Assembly (NCBI RefSeq): GCF_000003815.2
Contig: NC_049988.1
Location: 11,912,521-11,976,520, forward strand
DNA length: 64,000 bases
Reading direction: 5' to 3'
Source: Branchiostoma floridae
Taxonomy: Eukaryota; Chordata; Leptocardii; Amphioxiformes; Branchiostomatidae
The position numbers and the translations under genes are program-made. The notes beneath the pieces are model-generated. The model did no database searches. It was not told the origin of the DNA and worked only from the letters and a program-made list of their open reading frames with translations. Each line of letters begins with the position of its first letter. The first letter of the stretch is position 1. This document shows, in pieces, positions 47,901 through 60,327 of the stretch.

Positions 47901-50900
47901 ACACCGGTAGCTTCCGTAAGTGTTCACACAGTTGTGTTGGCAGCCATCGGTGTTACGGGAGCATTCGTCGATATCTTGGTTAGAATGAAAGATACATTAG
48001 ACTCAAGATGATAAAACGTCTTCGTCAGTTGTTCCACACTCTATGCATGTTGATTAGTTTTGTATCCGAAACACATTAGGTGTCGAGCGAGATTTTATGT
48101 TGATCAGGATTGATATTGAACTCGAAACAATTAGAATAGTTGGAATGCAGCATTTAACCACAAGGTTATAAAATGTTTTCATTTTAGATACGCAAGCCTT
48201 TACTCACCAACGCAGCTCTTTGAGCCAGACAGCCGGTAACCGTTCCAACAGGTACATCGGTAGCTACCCAAGGTGTTCACACAGTTGTGTTGGCAGTCAT
48301 CGGTGTTACGGGAGCATTCGTTGTAGTCTTGATAAAAAGGAAACATAGATTATGTATATGCTAATGAAACATTACAGACAATTTGTCATATGTAAAATAG
48401 CTATAGATTTTTGTTTTCAATCTGCATCAAAACTAATTCCATAAAAGTCAGCTCAAGAAAACGTGGCGAGCCGATTTGAAATGTGATCCAAGTACTGCTC
48501 AGTGTCAACAACCGATACGCATCCACCTACGCAGGGACATTCAACGGCGAAACCGCCTGTCTGGATGTACCCTGCTTTCTCAACCGTCACCCTTATTTCC
48601 AGACCGCCATGCTTACAAATGTCAATAAGCTTACCCTTATATATACAAGATCCCTTTTGAAAACTAAAAGGCCTATTCTCTGATTGGCTGACAATTGGTT
48701 TCTGTCGACGCTCAGAGGAACTAAGAGTGACGGTTGAGAAAGCAGGGTACATCCAGGCAGGCGGTTTCGATGTCCCTGCGTAGGAGAATGTCGATCCATG
48801 ACCCCAATTCACATTTTTTGTCAGATTAAAAACCTTGCTACATATTGACCTATACTGTTGATCCTTTGATCAATTACTACCAATCTTGCTAAAAACAACT
48901 ATCAGCAAACAGGGAATAAGAAATTTTAAAATGCAATAAAATTAGCAAATTGCATGATATAATGATATTTTTTCTATCACGATTACCACAAAATTTCCAG
49001 GATCCGCTGTATCCATAACCAGTGCTGTAACCAACATAACTGATTGATACAGGGTCTGGATCTGTCCATCGCATGAACGAGTCGGTTTCTCCAAACTTCC
49101 CAACAGATATAGTTCCAGCTGAAGACCAGGATATCCAGAAGCTCTTGTATTCTGGAGTTGGTGACCACATAATGCCTATATTAAAAAAGAGAGATGACGT
49201 CGTTGTTCTTTTCCGATTTTGATTCTAATCTGACTTGCGTTCAAAGAATTTTGTAGTGAAAAAGCATATTATTTTCTAGTGGAAAACACAGGCCACACAA
49301 TGATAAATAAAGGTTTCATCAAATCACAAGTAGCAGCCTTAGTCTGGTTTCTTTCTTACTATTCTTCTTACTTTTTAGAGTCCATTCCAAGACACCGTGC
49401 GGATGTTTGTTGCCATTGTTTAGAATTGATTTTAAAGTTTTGTAATTATATGTCTAGGACATTTGATACTTCAGAAATAGTTTTAACACTGTTTCAACTT
49501 TATAGATATTTCCCTGGTCCTGTAAAACTTTGGAAATATTCATGGCGTGGAATTGGATACTTCTAATGGTTTCTAAATAATGATAACAGCATTCTACCAT
49601 TATTTACCATTTTCTACCATTTTCTACCATTTTTGTAAATGGTTCGGTGGGCTGGGAAGATAGCAATTCACACATCCTTGCAAAGTATGGTTGGGTGCCA
49701 TGCAACAATGGCCCACCACAAAGGAACCGCCAGTGCCCAACAGTGAAATCTAAAAATATGCAGATGCAACAATAGGGCTTACTTTTATGGGGGCAATAAA
49801 CTAATTTTACCATTTGGCCAGGTTTACCATTTTTTGTAAATATTTGTAAATGTGAAATAATCACAGAGAGGTTTAACAATTATTCTAAATAAAGATATTT
49901 TTGTACAGTTACTTTCAAAATGTTTCTAAAATATTCAAAGAAATTCAAATAAATGAGTATTTTCTTAGTCAATTTTTTGAAAATAATTTAATTATTGTGG
50001 CTCAGATATTCTTTTATTCAAAATAATTCAGACTAATTATAAATATCGCCTAAAAACCCTCATGGTGTCTTGGAATGGACTCTAAAACTTTGAATGTTGT
50101 TAATTCGAAATTGTGCCTTTACATAGTCCATTCCAAAGATTACATCCCTAAATTCAAAAGACCGCTTCTTTGCCTTCCATTTATGTTATTGAAGTGCATT
50201 TCAAATTAATGGCGGACGATGATAAAATCACTATGTAGTTAATATATCTCCTTTGGCTTTGCGGTGGTTTCGACAAATCTTGATGCAAACCTTTCGATAG
50301 AAATGTTGTTTTGATGTTGAAAATACAGAAAAACTTCATGGGACGAGAAAAGACTTGCACGTTTTAACTAACCGACAATCATGGAATAGACTGAGGGGGG
50401 GGGGGGTCATTGAATTACCTTCTGTCCTTACTTCTGCCCAGTTGGTCCCTTGCTTCCTTCGACGGATGGCTGACCATTGATTGCGCCAACCACCAATGAC
50501 AATTTCGTACATGGGGTCGGAATCCTGGTTAATGGGTGAGAGAGCGATATGAACGTCGCTTTGGGCCTTAACCTTAAACGTGAAGGGCGATCCAGGAATA
50601 GCCGGTAGGTTCCATCGGTACCGATAATTGTCATCTGTGCTGGCAGTAGTCACGACGTCACACGAATTGATGACGTAACCTATTGGCAATATCAGAGAAG
50701 AATTTTGCTTGACTACATGGTCACCTGGTCAACTAGTTACATTCGCTTATGCATTCAGTGGCGTCGGGCGTTGCGTAACTGGTAGAGCGTTCGGCTCGGG
50801 ACTTAGAGGTTCTGAGTTTGATTCCCGCCGTGCCCCGCCCCGACGTTGTGCCCTTGGGAAAGGCATTTAACACGACCTTCCTCACTACACCCAAGTGTAA

Positions 50901-51526
50901 AAATGGGTACCTGATTTCGGTTGGGGAGGTAAAGAACTACCTTTACCTACTGTCTGTACCGTGCACTGTTAATATAAGTTACAAAACTTGAGTTCAGTGA
51001 CACATTGTCCTCGTCTGCCCAAAAGCAAAATAGAAAGCTTATGCATTCTGGTACATATCCTGAACGTCACACATTTTGCCACGTATACTTTGATTACTTT
51101 TATTCGAAAACAGACTTCCTGAAATAGAACAATTATGCCTGTGGTATGGGATTGAACAAAGCCAGAGAAGCCTTATTTTAGGAGGATATACTGAGGATAT
51201 ACATATTTTTCCATCTTATTCCGTATGCTTATTTCGTGGAATGTACGAAGTGCCGTATCATTTGGCCTGTTAGTAATGACGCATGAATCCAAAGTATACA
51301 ATACTGAAAACACACTAAATTGGATACATTTCAATAGAATGAAGAACGCTCTTACTTACAACATGATGCGACTACCAATAGGCATTTCTGACAGTATGTC
51401 CAACTATCACCATTTACGATTTAATGTTAGTGCATAACAACATTGCTAGGTAAAATCCAAGATAGATTTACCGAATGTGGGAACCAGCAGAGTGTAGACG
51501 GTAGATACGAGCAGGAGAGTTCTCAT
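39775..51526 (-). CDS. Secreted FAMeT-EGF-TSP3-chitin-binding protein (16 exons)
   Basis: Minus-strand exons: 51472-51526, 50419-50679, 48987-49175, 48208-48327, 47855-47974, 46807-46920, 46273-46392, 45323-45436, 44551-44688, 44008-44136, 42647-42808, 42363-42427, 41823-41933, 41428-41535, 40620-40713, 39775-39950. They join in frame to 691 residues. Exon 1 is a signal peptide ([19 protein letters not shown]). Exons 2-3 form a FAMeT (Methyltransf_FA) domain, residues 19-168 ([17 protein letters not shown]). Seven EGF modules follow, one per exon, several with the D/N-x-NECS calcium-binding start. Next is a cysteine-rich GCC2/GCC3-like module (454-507), then thrombospondin-3-type Asp-rich repeats ([19 protein letters not shown]), then a peritrophin-A type chitin-binding domain (634-691). 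It is extracellular, probably matrix or mucus associated; role unknown. The 681-N gap lies in an intron and the flanking phases agree. The GTTAGC donor at 42362 is weak. Confidence 0.82.
39990..40066 (-). pseudogene. Degenerate second chitin-binding exon
   Basis: On minus this reads [18 protein letters not shown] then SMYVRF, closely parallel to [24 protein letters not shown] of the true last exon (39775-39950). The module is cut short, lacks the later cysteines and runs into stop-rich sequence. It looks like an abandoned tandem duplicate of the chitin-binding exon. Confidence 0.65.
42987..43805. mobile_element. Foldback element around a 681-N gap
   Basis: About 60 bp at 42987-43046 (starting GTAGCCTCCATAGCAGGCTC) recurs inverted at 43747-43805 with only a few mismatches. 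These arms bracket the gap 43064-43744. They are probably the termini of a transposon or a long palindrome that blocked assembly. It lies in an intron of the FAMeT-EGF gene. Confidence 0.75.
43064..43744. other. Assembly gap, 681 N
   Basis: Unresolved sequence between inverted arms. Exon phases on each side are compatible without a missing exon, but an in-phase exon could still be hidden here. Confidence 0.95.
44763..44792 (-). ncRNA. Hammerhead-like ribozyme motif, minus strand
   Basis: On minus: CTGAAGA, a short stem (GTGTC, loop TGATA, GACAT), then GAAAC and GT. This is the CUGANGA, stem II, GAAA order of the hammerhead core, as known from Penelope-like retroelements. Stem III and the cleavage triplet are not clear. 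An (AT)n tract at 44888-44946 lies near. Could be a remnant without activity. Confidence 0.4.
44888..44946. repeat. (AT)n microsatellite
   Basis: About 59 bp of uninterrupted AT dinucleotides in an intron of the FAMeT-EGF gene. Confidence 0.95.
48525..48790. mobile_element. Foldback/MITE in an intron of the FAMeT-EGF gene
   Basis: About 65 bp at 48526-48592 (starting CCTACGCAGGGACATTCAAC) recurs inverted at about 48722-48786, with small differences, around a 130-bp loop. Non-coding. It produces mirrored open frames on both strands. Confidence 0.7.
50757..51000 (+). mobile_element. tRNA-derived SINE with V-core-like body
   Basis: The head has a tRNA-like fold signature: an A-box-like GCGTAACTGGTAGAGCG and a B-box GGTTCTGAGTTTGATTCC, spaced as in tRNA genes. 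It is followed by CCCTTGGGAAAGGCATTTAA and CCTCACTACACCCAAG, resembling the core of deuterostome V-type SINEs. An intron position and lack of a tRNA acceptor pairing argue against a functional tRNA gene. The tail end is not sharply defined. Confidence 0.7.
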
Positions 51527-54000
51527 GGTTAGCGATTTCCCTCACCTGAAACCAGTTTATGTTGTAGTAAATGGTCATGTATCATAATATTATTATAACG
51601 TTATGTCCAGTACCATGGGAAACTTTTAGTCTGTGAAGAAATTGTCCAAGCCAACACCTACCATGACGATAGATACTTGATAACCAAGCAACATACATTT
51701 TATTATCATATGGCAGCAACATATTTTGACACTCTGATGTTGTATACAAACGTGCGATGATTACAAGACTCACCTTCTAGCAGATTTCCTGATGTGTGTT
51801 CCCAGAACCGTCTACAACTGCAAAGCGTCCTACGTCTCTCTCTCTATATATATTCAACGTGTGAAGTATATGTTCATACGGAAATGTCACATATATAAAT
51901 GTACTGTCCATGTACGTTTAATAACATTTCCTAAGGACTGTCTGGCAAAATAATTCCATTTTTCATATTCACGTTTTGACAGGCGTTTCCGTCTACATCA
52001 ACCGAAAACAGATGTTGCCCCTTACATTGCTACAAATTTTGAACAGTTCGCAAACATCACTAGTTGGAATATCCATGTTCAAAATTAGAAATTCCGTGGT
52101 AAATTAGGACAGCAGTCGCTCCATACTTGACGTGTAGGGCGTAGATACATATTATGAAAGGATGTGTAACCGCTTGTATTTGGTAACATCTGCCAAAGCG
52201 TTACACGTTCCAGAGTGCATTTGTATATCACCCAAAGGTTAAATTTTTGGCATGCGCCAAAATTCACACAACGAAACTGCGTGTACATTGAACTTTTTAA
52301 TGTTACTTGAACCTATATATTGGACACAAGAAGAGAAAATCAAATGCTAACAAGTACATGTATTCGACTACGAACTTTCTGGCACAGATTCTACAGCACA
52401 CATGGCATTTTAAGTCTGTATATATATCTTTGTTCTGTATGTAGATAGTACAGTCTCGTTCATATCAAAAGATAACTTAGAATATGTACGAAGATACTGT
52501 AAATGCAGAAAGGTTTTTGTGATAGCCGCTTTACCGCGAACGAAAAAAACCGCCGCGAACATTTTTCCATGGCAGTAAGAGACTACAGGGTAGACGCCAG
52601 AATTACAATTTTCTCCAATAATACATGTAATCCAATGGGAGAGTTGAGGAAAAAATGCAATTATCTCAAGAATGAAAAGTTAAAGCAATTAAAACTTACC
52701 CACAAATGATAGCCTACTATTTTCCAGTCTCAGCAAATTCATTTGCAAGGATTTCTATACGGCTAGTGTTTTGATACGCCTCCCCCACCCCCATTAGAGC
52801 CCTTGGATTGGTCCGTTTGACTCAAATCAGATATCTGGTGACGATGCCACTATTTCATTGGGGTGCGGAAACCACCTCATGGAGAAAGGTGATTTTTTTC
52901 TAATTCAACAAATATAGCTAGGGTCTTTCCTAACGCATCCACTCAAAATGACCGAGGATAGTTTAGTAGAATGAAGGAGATGACAAAGGTTAAAGCAATC
53001 TTAATTTTTCAGTGAGAGGAAAAGTGACCAAATACATATTATCATATCTTTCAATGCCACTAGAAGTTATCAGCAAGGAAGATTCCAGATAGTCTGTACT
53101 AGCATTTACGTAAATATATGGTGTGATAATAGACATGTATACATGTCCGTTAAGTTATTTTCTTATTTTCTTTTAATAAAGAAGTAATAATAATATAATA
53201 TTTACAAATACAACCCCATCCACAATTGATACTTTTACGAAGGAATAATTATAAAGAGTAATATACACTTATTAAAGCTTAAGAAGTTACTCATTAAAGT
53301 TAAAGAAGCTACAGTCAGGTCTAAAGCAACGTTGTTTTTTTTTTTTCAAATCAGGGGTCAGGAACTTAATATGCTTTTCACCCCCAAATCCGGGGTCTAA
53401 AAGGAGATGGCAATTATTACAGGAGTCAAGACGTTTAATTTTTCTTTGTTATTTTATTACTTTAGCATGGTTGTAGGCCAATGTTTGGATATACAATATA
53501 TCAGAACTGCTGAAGTGTCAAGCAAATACAAAACATTTCAACTATTATTGGATGATGTAGATCAAATGAACCTGGATATCACGTATGTGGTTCTTAGTAT
53601 CCTAGTATATATTGGAATTCAATTTTTAATGTTGAATTGCGTTGTTTACAAAGGTTTTATGGCCATGATATTCTCCAGATGATTAAAATAGTTAATACAA
53701 AAGGTGTTTCATGAAGTGCATTTATATCCTAGATATATGATATGCGGCTATGGTTACAAGAAGCTTCATGTTCCACAACGAGTTTATAAACACCTGGTCC
53801 AATACTCATAAATTAATTTTTAGGGAATCCGTTAAAAAACCATAACATTTATTTGACACTGACTACTTGTCAGCCATTACTCATTAGACATTCTTATGAA
53901 GCTATGAAGTAATATCCTGCTGTGATATTTGTGAATAGGATACTGGAAGTATTCCTCAAGTCAACTATTTGGAGTGAATTGCGTTCAAAGATTGAACAGT
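51527..54000. other. Intergenic interval between the two FAMeT-EGF genes
   Basis: Contains the likely promoter and 5' leader of the secreted gene (start 51526). A fragment near 52495-52575 (ATACTGTAAATGCAG, then ACCGCGAA words) resembles a dispersed repeat. A 91-codon hydrophobic frame at 53407-53682 has no supporting features. Nothing else recognised. Confidence 0.45.
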
Positions 54001-57000
54001 CTAAGTATCTTCTTTGAAGTTTTCTGCATGCTTCTCACTGATGCAGTATTTTGACCAAGCCAATTGGTATCCGGGCCGACAGGTACATCGGTAACTACCC
54101 CGGGTGTTCACACAGTTGTGTAGGCAGGCTCCGTTGTTATCGTCACATTCGTTGTAGTCTTGAACAAAAGGAAATTCAAATTAGACTCATAATGTTCCAC
54201 CTAAAAATGAAAAAAAAAAAAAAACAGAAACTTCAAAAAGCCAGTGGGGCACCTACTTGCGAATAAGAACAACATATACTATGGACACAGTGTTTTGGTC
54301 CGGCTCTGAAGCCCAAAATTTGTCCCGGTGGAGAGTTGATACGGGGTTGGGTGGTACAATTAGGTTACGGCATCTATTGGTCGCCGGGTCCCGACTTGAT
54401 TTTAACTCTAAGTAAAATAGTGGAGGCCCTGCCGAGCCCCAAAATAGAGGATTTGGCATAAAAGAATTATTATCATTACTGACATTTTGGTATTTATCCT
54501 CTAGAATACGATTAAAAGATTACCGCAGAACTTCCAATTCCCAGTGCTCTTCCATCCCGTGGTGAATCCAGCGTAGCGGATCGGCAGGAAGTCTGGGTCT
54601 CTCCACCGCATGAACGCAGGTTGGCCTTCCTTCCCAACGGAAATAGTTCCCAGTGAATTCCAAGAAATCCAGAAGTTTCTGTACGATGATGCCGAGAGGA
54701 TGTCTGGATTGAAAACAGAAAATATACTTAAGCTGTCTTGCTAATTAATTGATTTCCGTTCTCTTGACCAAAATTTACACAGTAATTGCATTTCTTGTGT
54801 TGAGTACATGTTCCAATGTTTATTTCTTTGGAAAATAACTCATGGCGAAAAATACTTTAGAACAAGATGGACAATACCAATGTAGTTTAGATTAGGCTTC
54901 AGCAAGTAAATTTTATGGATGATATCCTATGCAGAATGCAAAACTAATGAGAAAGCGCGAAAAAAAAGATGGCTATTTTTTTCTGAAATCAGTCGAAAAT
55001 TAATGAGCATTTATTACGGTTATCACATTTCAATGGAAAATTATCACATTTCACATGACAATGTATAAAGATTCTCAATTTTTAAAGGAAAAATTATCAC
55101 ATTTTAATGGCAAAAAGATTACATTCAAACATTCACAAAATAATGTTATTTATTTGCAAACAAAGTAGAATTTTACTTCAGATTTCAGATTTACTACAAT
55201 ATTATTAAAAAAGGCCGTCTAGGCTTCCCTTTTAATGCCAACTATGGACACCAACAAAAATGCCAAAAGATAAAACAAGACATCATTTGTAAGAGTCCAA
55301 GAAACCAAGTACATGTAGTGATCTTATAAATTGTCATAAGGTAATTGTGGCATGCAAATGTGACAATACTAAGTATATAAAACGAAAGAAATAAAGGCGA
55401 TGGTATTACTTGGCGTTTTCACTAGCACCTCGTGCTTCCCTTGCTTCCTTCGGCGGATGGCTGACCAGGTATTACGCGATCCGCCGATGAGGATTTCGTA
55501 CATGGGGTCAGAGTCACCGTTGCGGTGCGACAGGCCGATGTGGGCATCGTTCCTTGCCTTGACGGAGAACTTGAAGGGTGATCCCGGTAGTTCAGACAGG
55601 CGCCATTGGTAATGGTAACTGGTGCCTGAGTAGCCGGTAGACGCGACGTCGCACTCTGAAAAAGACTCTAAAATCCATTAGCCACAGAAATGTCAACTTA
55701 GCTCAAAGTACCATCCTGTCATTTTTTGAAACTAAAAGGAAGCTAAGTACTTTGTGATGAGAAGAGATGGCTTTTAATCTCAGTTTGAAAAATGTTAACA
55801 ATAATGTACAGAAATAATTAATGAAGATTGTATCAAATGTAGAATAAAAGGAAAGTTGATATGGATTAATATGTATACACCTCTCATGATCATTGGCTCC
55901 GGGCTGACAGCGTTTCTGGGTGGTCCAGGGAGTCCATCACTGCCGTCTGACCCGTTGGATCCGGGTTGGCCCTCGGGACAAGGTGGGCCCTCGGGACCGG
56001 GTGGACCCTTAGGACCGGGTAGACCTTCGGAACCGGGTGGTCCCATGGGACCGGGTGGGTCAATGGATCCGGTTGGGCCAGGGGTTCCAGGTTGGCTGCA
56101 TGGCCCAGATGAGCCGGGGAGGCTAGGGGTTCCTGGTGGCCCAGCAGGACGTGGAATCCAATTCCGACCGTCACAACCATTCATACCAGGTATCCCCAAA
56201 GGCCCGTGTATGCAGCCTGCATAGCAATAAAAAATCAACATGGTATAAGAGAAGATGTACACCTAATTCAAAGTTCACATACATGAAAGCTTCGACTTTA
56301 GATTTAAAGTGAAAATAGTTAATGCAACAAGTTATACAATATCACAACTGTGCTTTACAGCGTGCTAATTATACTTCGTAGCCGTGTCTGGTTTAGATTC
56401 TTGTTTAGACCGACGTTAGTTGAATTTTGAGGGCTGAAATTATTATTTGTTTATTCCACATATTAGCAACATATTGTCACACGTGCGTCTAACACACCAC
56501 TACCCAAACTATTTGCCACCATTTTCTGTGAATTGCTTGTTTTGCCATTGTACTTGTCATTGTCAGTATTTTTTTGTTCCTCAAGAGGTGATGTTTATAT
56601 TTAGCATGTTGCTATGGTGTATGGCCTATCTGTACTGTACTGCACTTTGTTGATCAATAAAAAAACTACACAAGACATTAAGAGAATAGTCATGGGCATT
56701 GTTAGTGTGAACATTTTCCTATACATTTCTATTGAATATATTGTTGGCAGCTCTCTTCGCCCTGCGGTGGCCAATCGGATCAGCACACAAGACGGGCGGC
56801 CGGCCTCTCTCTCCGGCTTGCCTGTTGTATTTAGGACGGAGCGTTTTGGGACGGTACATGACGTCTGTTTATGCTCACGATGCTTCTAAATATAGCATCA
56901 CAATTAATATAGACATAAAAATGGAAACCCAACTTACCTGGCGTCTTACTCATCTCGTAAAGACGCTGCTCAAAGGCGGCGGTTCGGTTTCGTTCCTTAT

Positions 57001-60000
57001 CCAGGTCACGGCGCATGTCGTTTTGGTCGCGATTTAAGTCATCAACAGTGGTGGAAAGTTGGCGCATGTCGTCTCGGTTGCGCTTCAAGGCTTCAACAGT
57101 GGTGGACAGTCGGCGCATGTCGTCTCGGTTGCGCTTCAAGGCTTCAACAGTGACGGACAGTTGACGCATGTCGTCTTGGATGCGCTTGAAGGCGTCAACA
57201 GTTGTGGACAGTTGAGATATTTCCTGCAAATGTACAAACATATGTATATGCGCGTCAGAATACCAACCATAAAATAAACAAGATGACAAAGCAGAACGTT
57301 CTAGCTTCATCATCATCATCATTATTCATCATCTATGAGGTGCAGCAAGTAAAGTTTGTCTCTCACCGCATTGAGAAGCCACGGGCCCTCTAGACCAGTT
57401 TCTGACTCAATACGTTTCTTAGCTTAATTGACTCAATAGACTTGACAAACGAATCAGAATCAGTGTCAGAAAAAAATCGGTTTACAACAGGCCTTGTGGC
57501 ACAGGTGTTTTCACCTCTTTATTGATGAAAGTCAGAGGGGCGAGTCCAACAGCGAGCAGACTTAGCAGCAGGGCAATGCCGGCGATCATACAGCTACGGT
57601 GGGAGCGAATGAAGCTACAGACGGCACGGAGTCCGCTTGCTTCACCCGGATACGTGCGGTCTATTAGAAAACAAGAGCTTTTAAAACAGGAAATGTTTTA
57701 TCGAATGTTGAACGGAAATTTTCAGCACAAAAATTGGACTTACACAAAGTTTCAATGACCAACTCCAGTCTTTATCCAGGAATGACAACAGACTGAAATT
57801 GGGCAGTCAAATAGCTGTGTAGATCTAATTTTTGCGTTGTAAATTGGAATTCGACTTTAAACCGGATAGATAAATTCATGACTCTTCGATGACTCAATTA
57901 TCTTACAAGCACAGCCTCCGGCTGTCTTGTTTGGTTCAATAATGTGAATAATCTGTTGTGTTATATATAATGGTTTGTTATTTTGGATAACCCACTACAA
58001 ACTGTACATAATCAATGGAGGCTCAAGCAATTCTTTGTATGTGCGTTTTTGGTTTAGATGAATTTAAAATAAATTGGGAATAACACACAGTGCAATAAAT
58101 AACATGATAGCAAAGCATGAATCAATAGACTAATTCAGTGACAGAGCCAATATTGGTAGATTGCTAGGATTTACAACAAGGTGTAAACGGGTAAATTTAG
58201 GAAACAATCTTATTTCAGATAGAAAGAGCTAACCGGTCTTGTCTATTTTAGAATTATAATTGCTTTTTTAAAACTGCTAAACAATATTACTGTGGGTAAC
58301 ATTTGGTGCCTTATCGCTTTTCATTTTTTCTCTGCCAGACGGAACAAATTAGATTATTACATGTTAACTCTTTTAACTTTTCGACCCGTTTATTGACATT
58401 TGATAATTTAAGATTGCGTCGATGGGTTGCTTTAGAGATCAGATTGGTCACAAATTTCTCAGGAATATACTAGTAATCACTTTGTGATCGTACGACAATC
58501 GTAATTAGACGCAGAAATACATGACAGTTGCATGCCAAAAACCCACAGGATACAAACCAAAGGATAACAAAATTTTACCTGCTCCAGAGACGTACAAAGC
58601 GTTGGGTATACCCGCAGCGGCGTCCGCAATGGACCGCCAACCAGTCTGCGGCTGCTGCATGGGTGTGGTGCCTAGAGGAAAATTGCAAAATCAAAATGGC
58701 ACCTACGGAATGTATTCAAGAGCACAACAATCGCTTAAAGATTTCATAAAATCATAGTATAATATTAGTCAAAAATTGGTTTCATCTTGAGCAACGAAGA
58801 TGGGTTCCAAACTGGTTATGTTTTCAGCCAAGTGCACCAACTCTACTTGATTACTATTCCTATACTTGCATTGTTTTGACAACTCATGACAGCTAACTAG
58901 ACTGTACTGGTATTGAATTGTTCTGACTAGTTCATTCTTTCAAAGCTGAAGAAGAGTGATGGATGTCACTCGAAACGTCCGGAAATAAATATCCGTTTTT
59001 ATCCAGTTGTAGAGATTGAATTGTATTTGAATATTGCTTACCTGGATGTCTAACCTTCATAAACGTATGATGGATGATAGAATACTTTTAAAATACAGCC
59101 TACTGCCTAAATCCTTTTTTCGGCGCACCTCCCTATGTGGCGGTCTCCATGCTTTCTCCCAAAAAGCGTAGGCAGGCCTTCTTCAGCTCCCGTAAATCGT
59201 AGAGACACGGTTTCATTTTACACAATTTGTAGCAGGCCATAACGTACACATACATTCCATTCCATAGTAAAAACCACAAACCCTGTGTCTTCGCCTTATA
59301 TTCTACAACTTCTCAATGCATTTCACAGATAACATTGACCACCTACTGCCAAGATTCCAAGTAACTTGCCGTTTAGATTCTTAATGACATACAAAAGTCT
59401 CCAATAACGTCGGCCTGACGTAGAGTACGCTCATCCTGACATGCACCTCACAGTTTCATATTTAAAACCAACAACATCCTCTCAACACCTCGCCTTCTAA
59501 CTTCCACTTACAAGCGACGCTCCGCGGACGACACATAACTAAAGGAAGCCCACACACAATAACGTAACGACCGCATTAACAAACCACACTCAAAACTTTC
59601 ACCATCCAAATCAAACAACCTCGCCGTCATACCACCCAAATACCACCACAATCTGTCCAAACCAATTATTCCACTCCCAATAAACCATGCAACACAACCA
59701 AACACATCAACATCCATTTATAATTCCAGCAACATATACACTGTTAAGCTAGCCAATCACACATCTACAAATAAACCCTCCACCACCGCACCATCACCCA
59801 TTTCACGAAGGTTGAGTTCTGCGAACGCTTGTTTATAAGTTAATATTTGCTGCTTCCCCGAATACGGGAATTTACTTCACAATCCGAATCCGAGCTGGAC
59901 GCACCCCTCAACACACCGTACCCCAAGCGATGTTCGAAAATGATTTATATGACATGGTTGTGGGGTCACTCACAACTTTAACCCTTCCATGTATAGAAAG

Positions 60001-60240
60001 AATATCGTCATAAGAATGCAATTTTCCAAACATCATGGCCGAATTGTATTTGGAAAAGAATGAAAGAAAATACGTTGTACAACAAGCAAGGCCTGTGTAA
60101 TTTTGATTTCCCAGATTTGTCATTACATATTTTTTTCAAACGAAAACCTATTGACAGCTGACATGTGAAGAGAGAAGATATTTTCAACAAACGCATTTAC
60201 CTGTGTCACCAGTTTGGGACTGCTGTTGATCTCCCGGCAT
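54001..60240 (-). CDS. Type II membrane collagen-FAMeT-EGF protein (8 coding exons)
   Basis: Minus-strand exons: 60201-60240, 58579-58671, 57515-57660, 56938-57223, 55881-56216, 55410-55655, 54524-54703, 54001-54158. They join in frame to 494 residues. A cytoplasmic Gln/Thr-rich tail (from [13 protein letters not shown]) is followed by a transmembrane helix at about 69-90. Residues 94-188 are coiled coil made of four 17-residue units ([17 protein letters not shown] type). Residues 189-300 are Gly-X-Y collagen with imperfections. The FAMeT domain (301-442: [16 protein letters not shown]) and one EGF module ([10 protein letters not shown], ending HAENFKEDT) follow. It is probably a trimeric cell-surface protein with the FAMeT-EGF part outside. 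FAMeT exon borders match the secreted gene at 39775, so the two are paralogous. A splice from 61372-61379 to an exon end at 60259 would add the N-terminus MVRNLTSRT. Confidence 0.8.
56938..57223 (-). repeat. 51-bp coding tandem repeat in the coiled-coil exon
   Basis: Four tandem 51-bp units within the exon encode 17-residue repeats. Units 2 and 3 are nearly identical, which suggests recent expansion or gene conversion. Copy number may vary between individuals. Confidence 0.8.
58946..58980 (+). ncRNA. Hammerhead-like ribozyme motif, plus strand
   Basis: CTGAAGA, then a 6-bp stem (GAGTGA, loop TGGATG, TCACTC), then GAAAC and GTCC. This is the CUGANGA, stem II, GAAA core order of the hammerhead. 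It is followed by GGAAATAAATATCC. The layout matches motifs in terminal regions of Penelope-like elements. Core spacing is better than in the 44763 motif. Activity is not shown. Confidence 0.5.
59480..59800. other. G-depleted stretch
   Basis: On plus the sequence is dominated by A, C and T, and most of the few G bases between 59560 and 59720 lie in CpG dinucleotides. There is no gene; the 69-codon minus frame at 59508-59717 is a by-product of the skew. Confidence 0.6.
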
Positions 60241-60327
60241 GGTGCGACTTGTCAGGTTTCTGCACAGCAAGAATACAAGGCTACCTCCGGCGTGGTCCGA
60301 AACACAATGAGACACGTATCCTAACCT

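Noticed and set aside
48453-48812. Mirrored frames in the intron hairpin
   Set aside because: They arise from the inverted arms of a foldback element and lie in an intron.
50757-50835. Functional tRNA gene
   Set aside because: Boxes are present but the acceptor stem does not pair well and a SINE body follows.
53407-53682. 91-codon membrane-like frame
   Set aside because: AT-rich hydrophobic chance frame; no splice or family evidence.
55856-56224. Collagen-like frame on plus
   Set aside because: Mirror of the true minus-strand collagen exon; Gly/Pro codons read as Gly/Pro on both strands. The minus exon has matching splice sites and phase.
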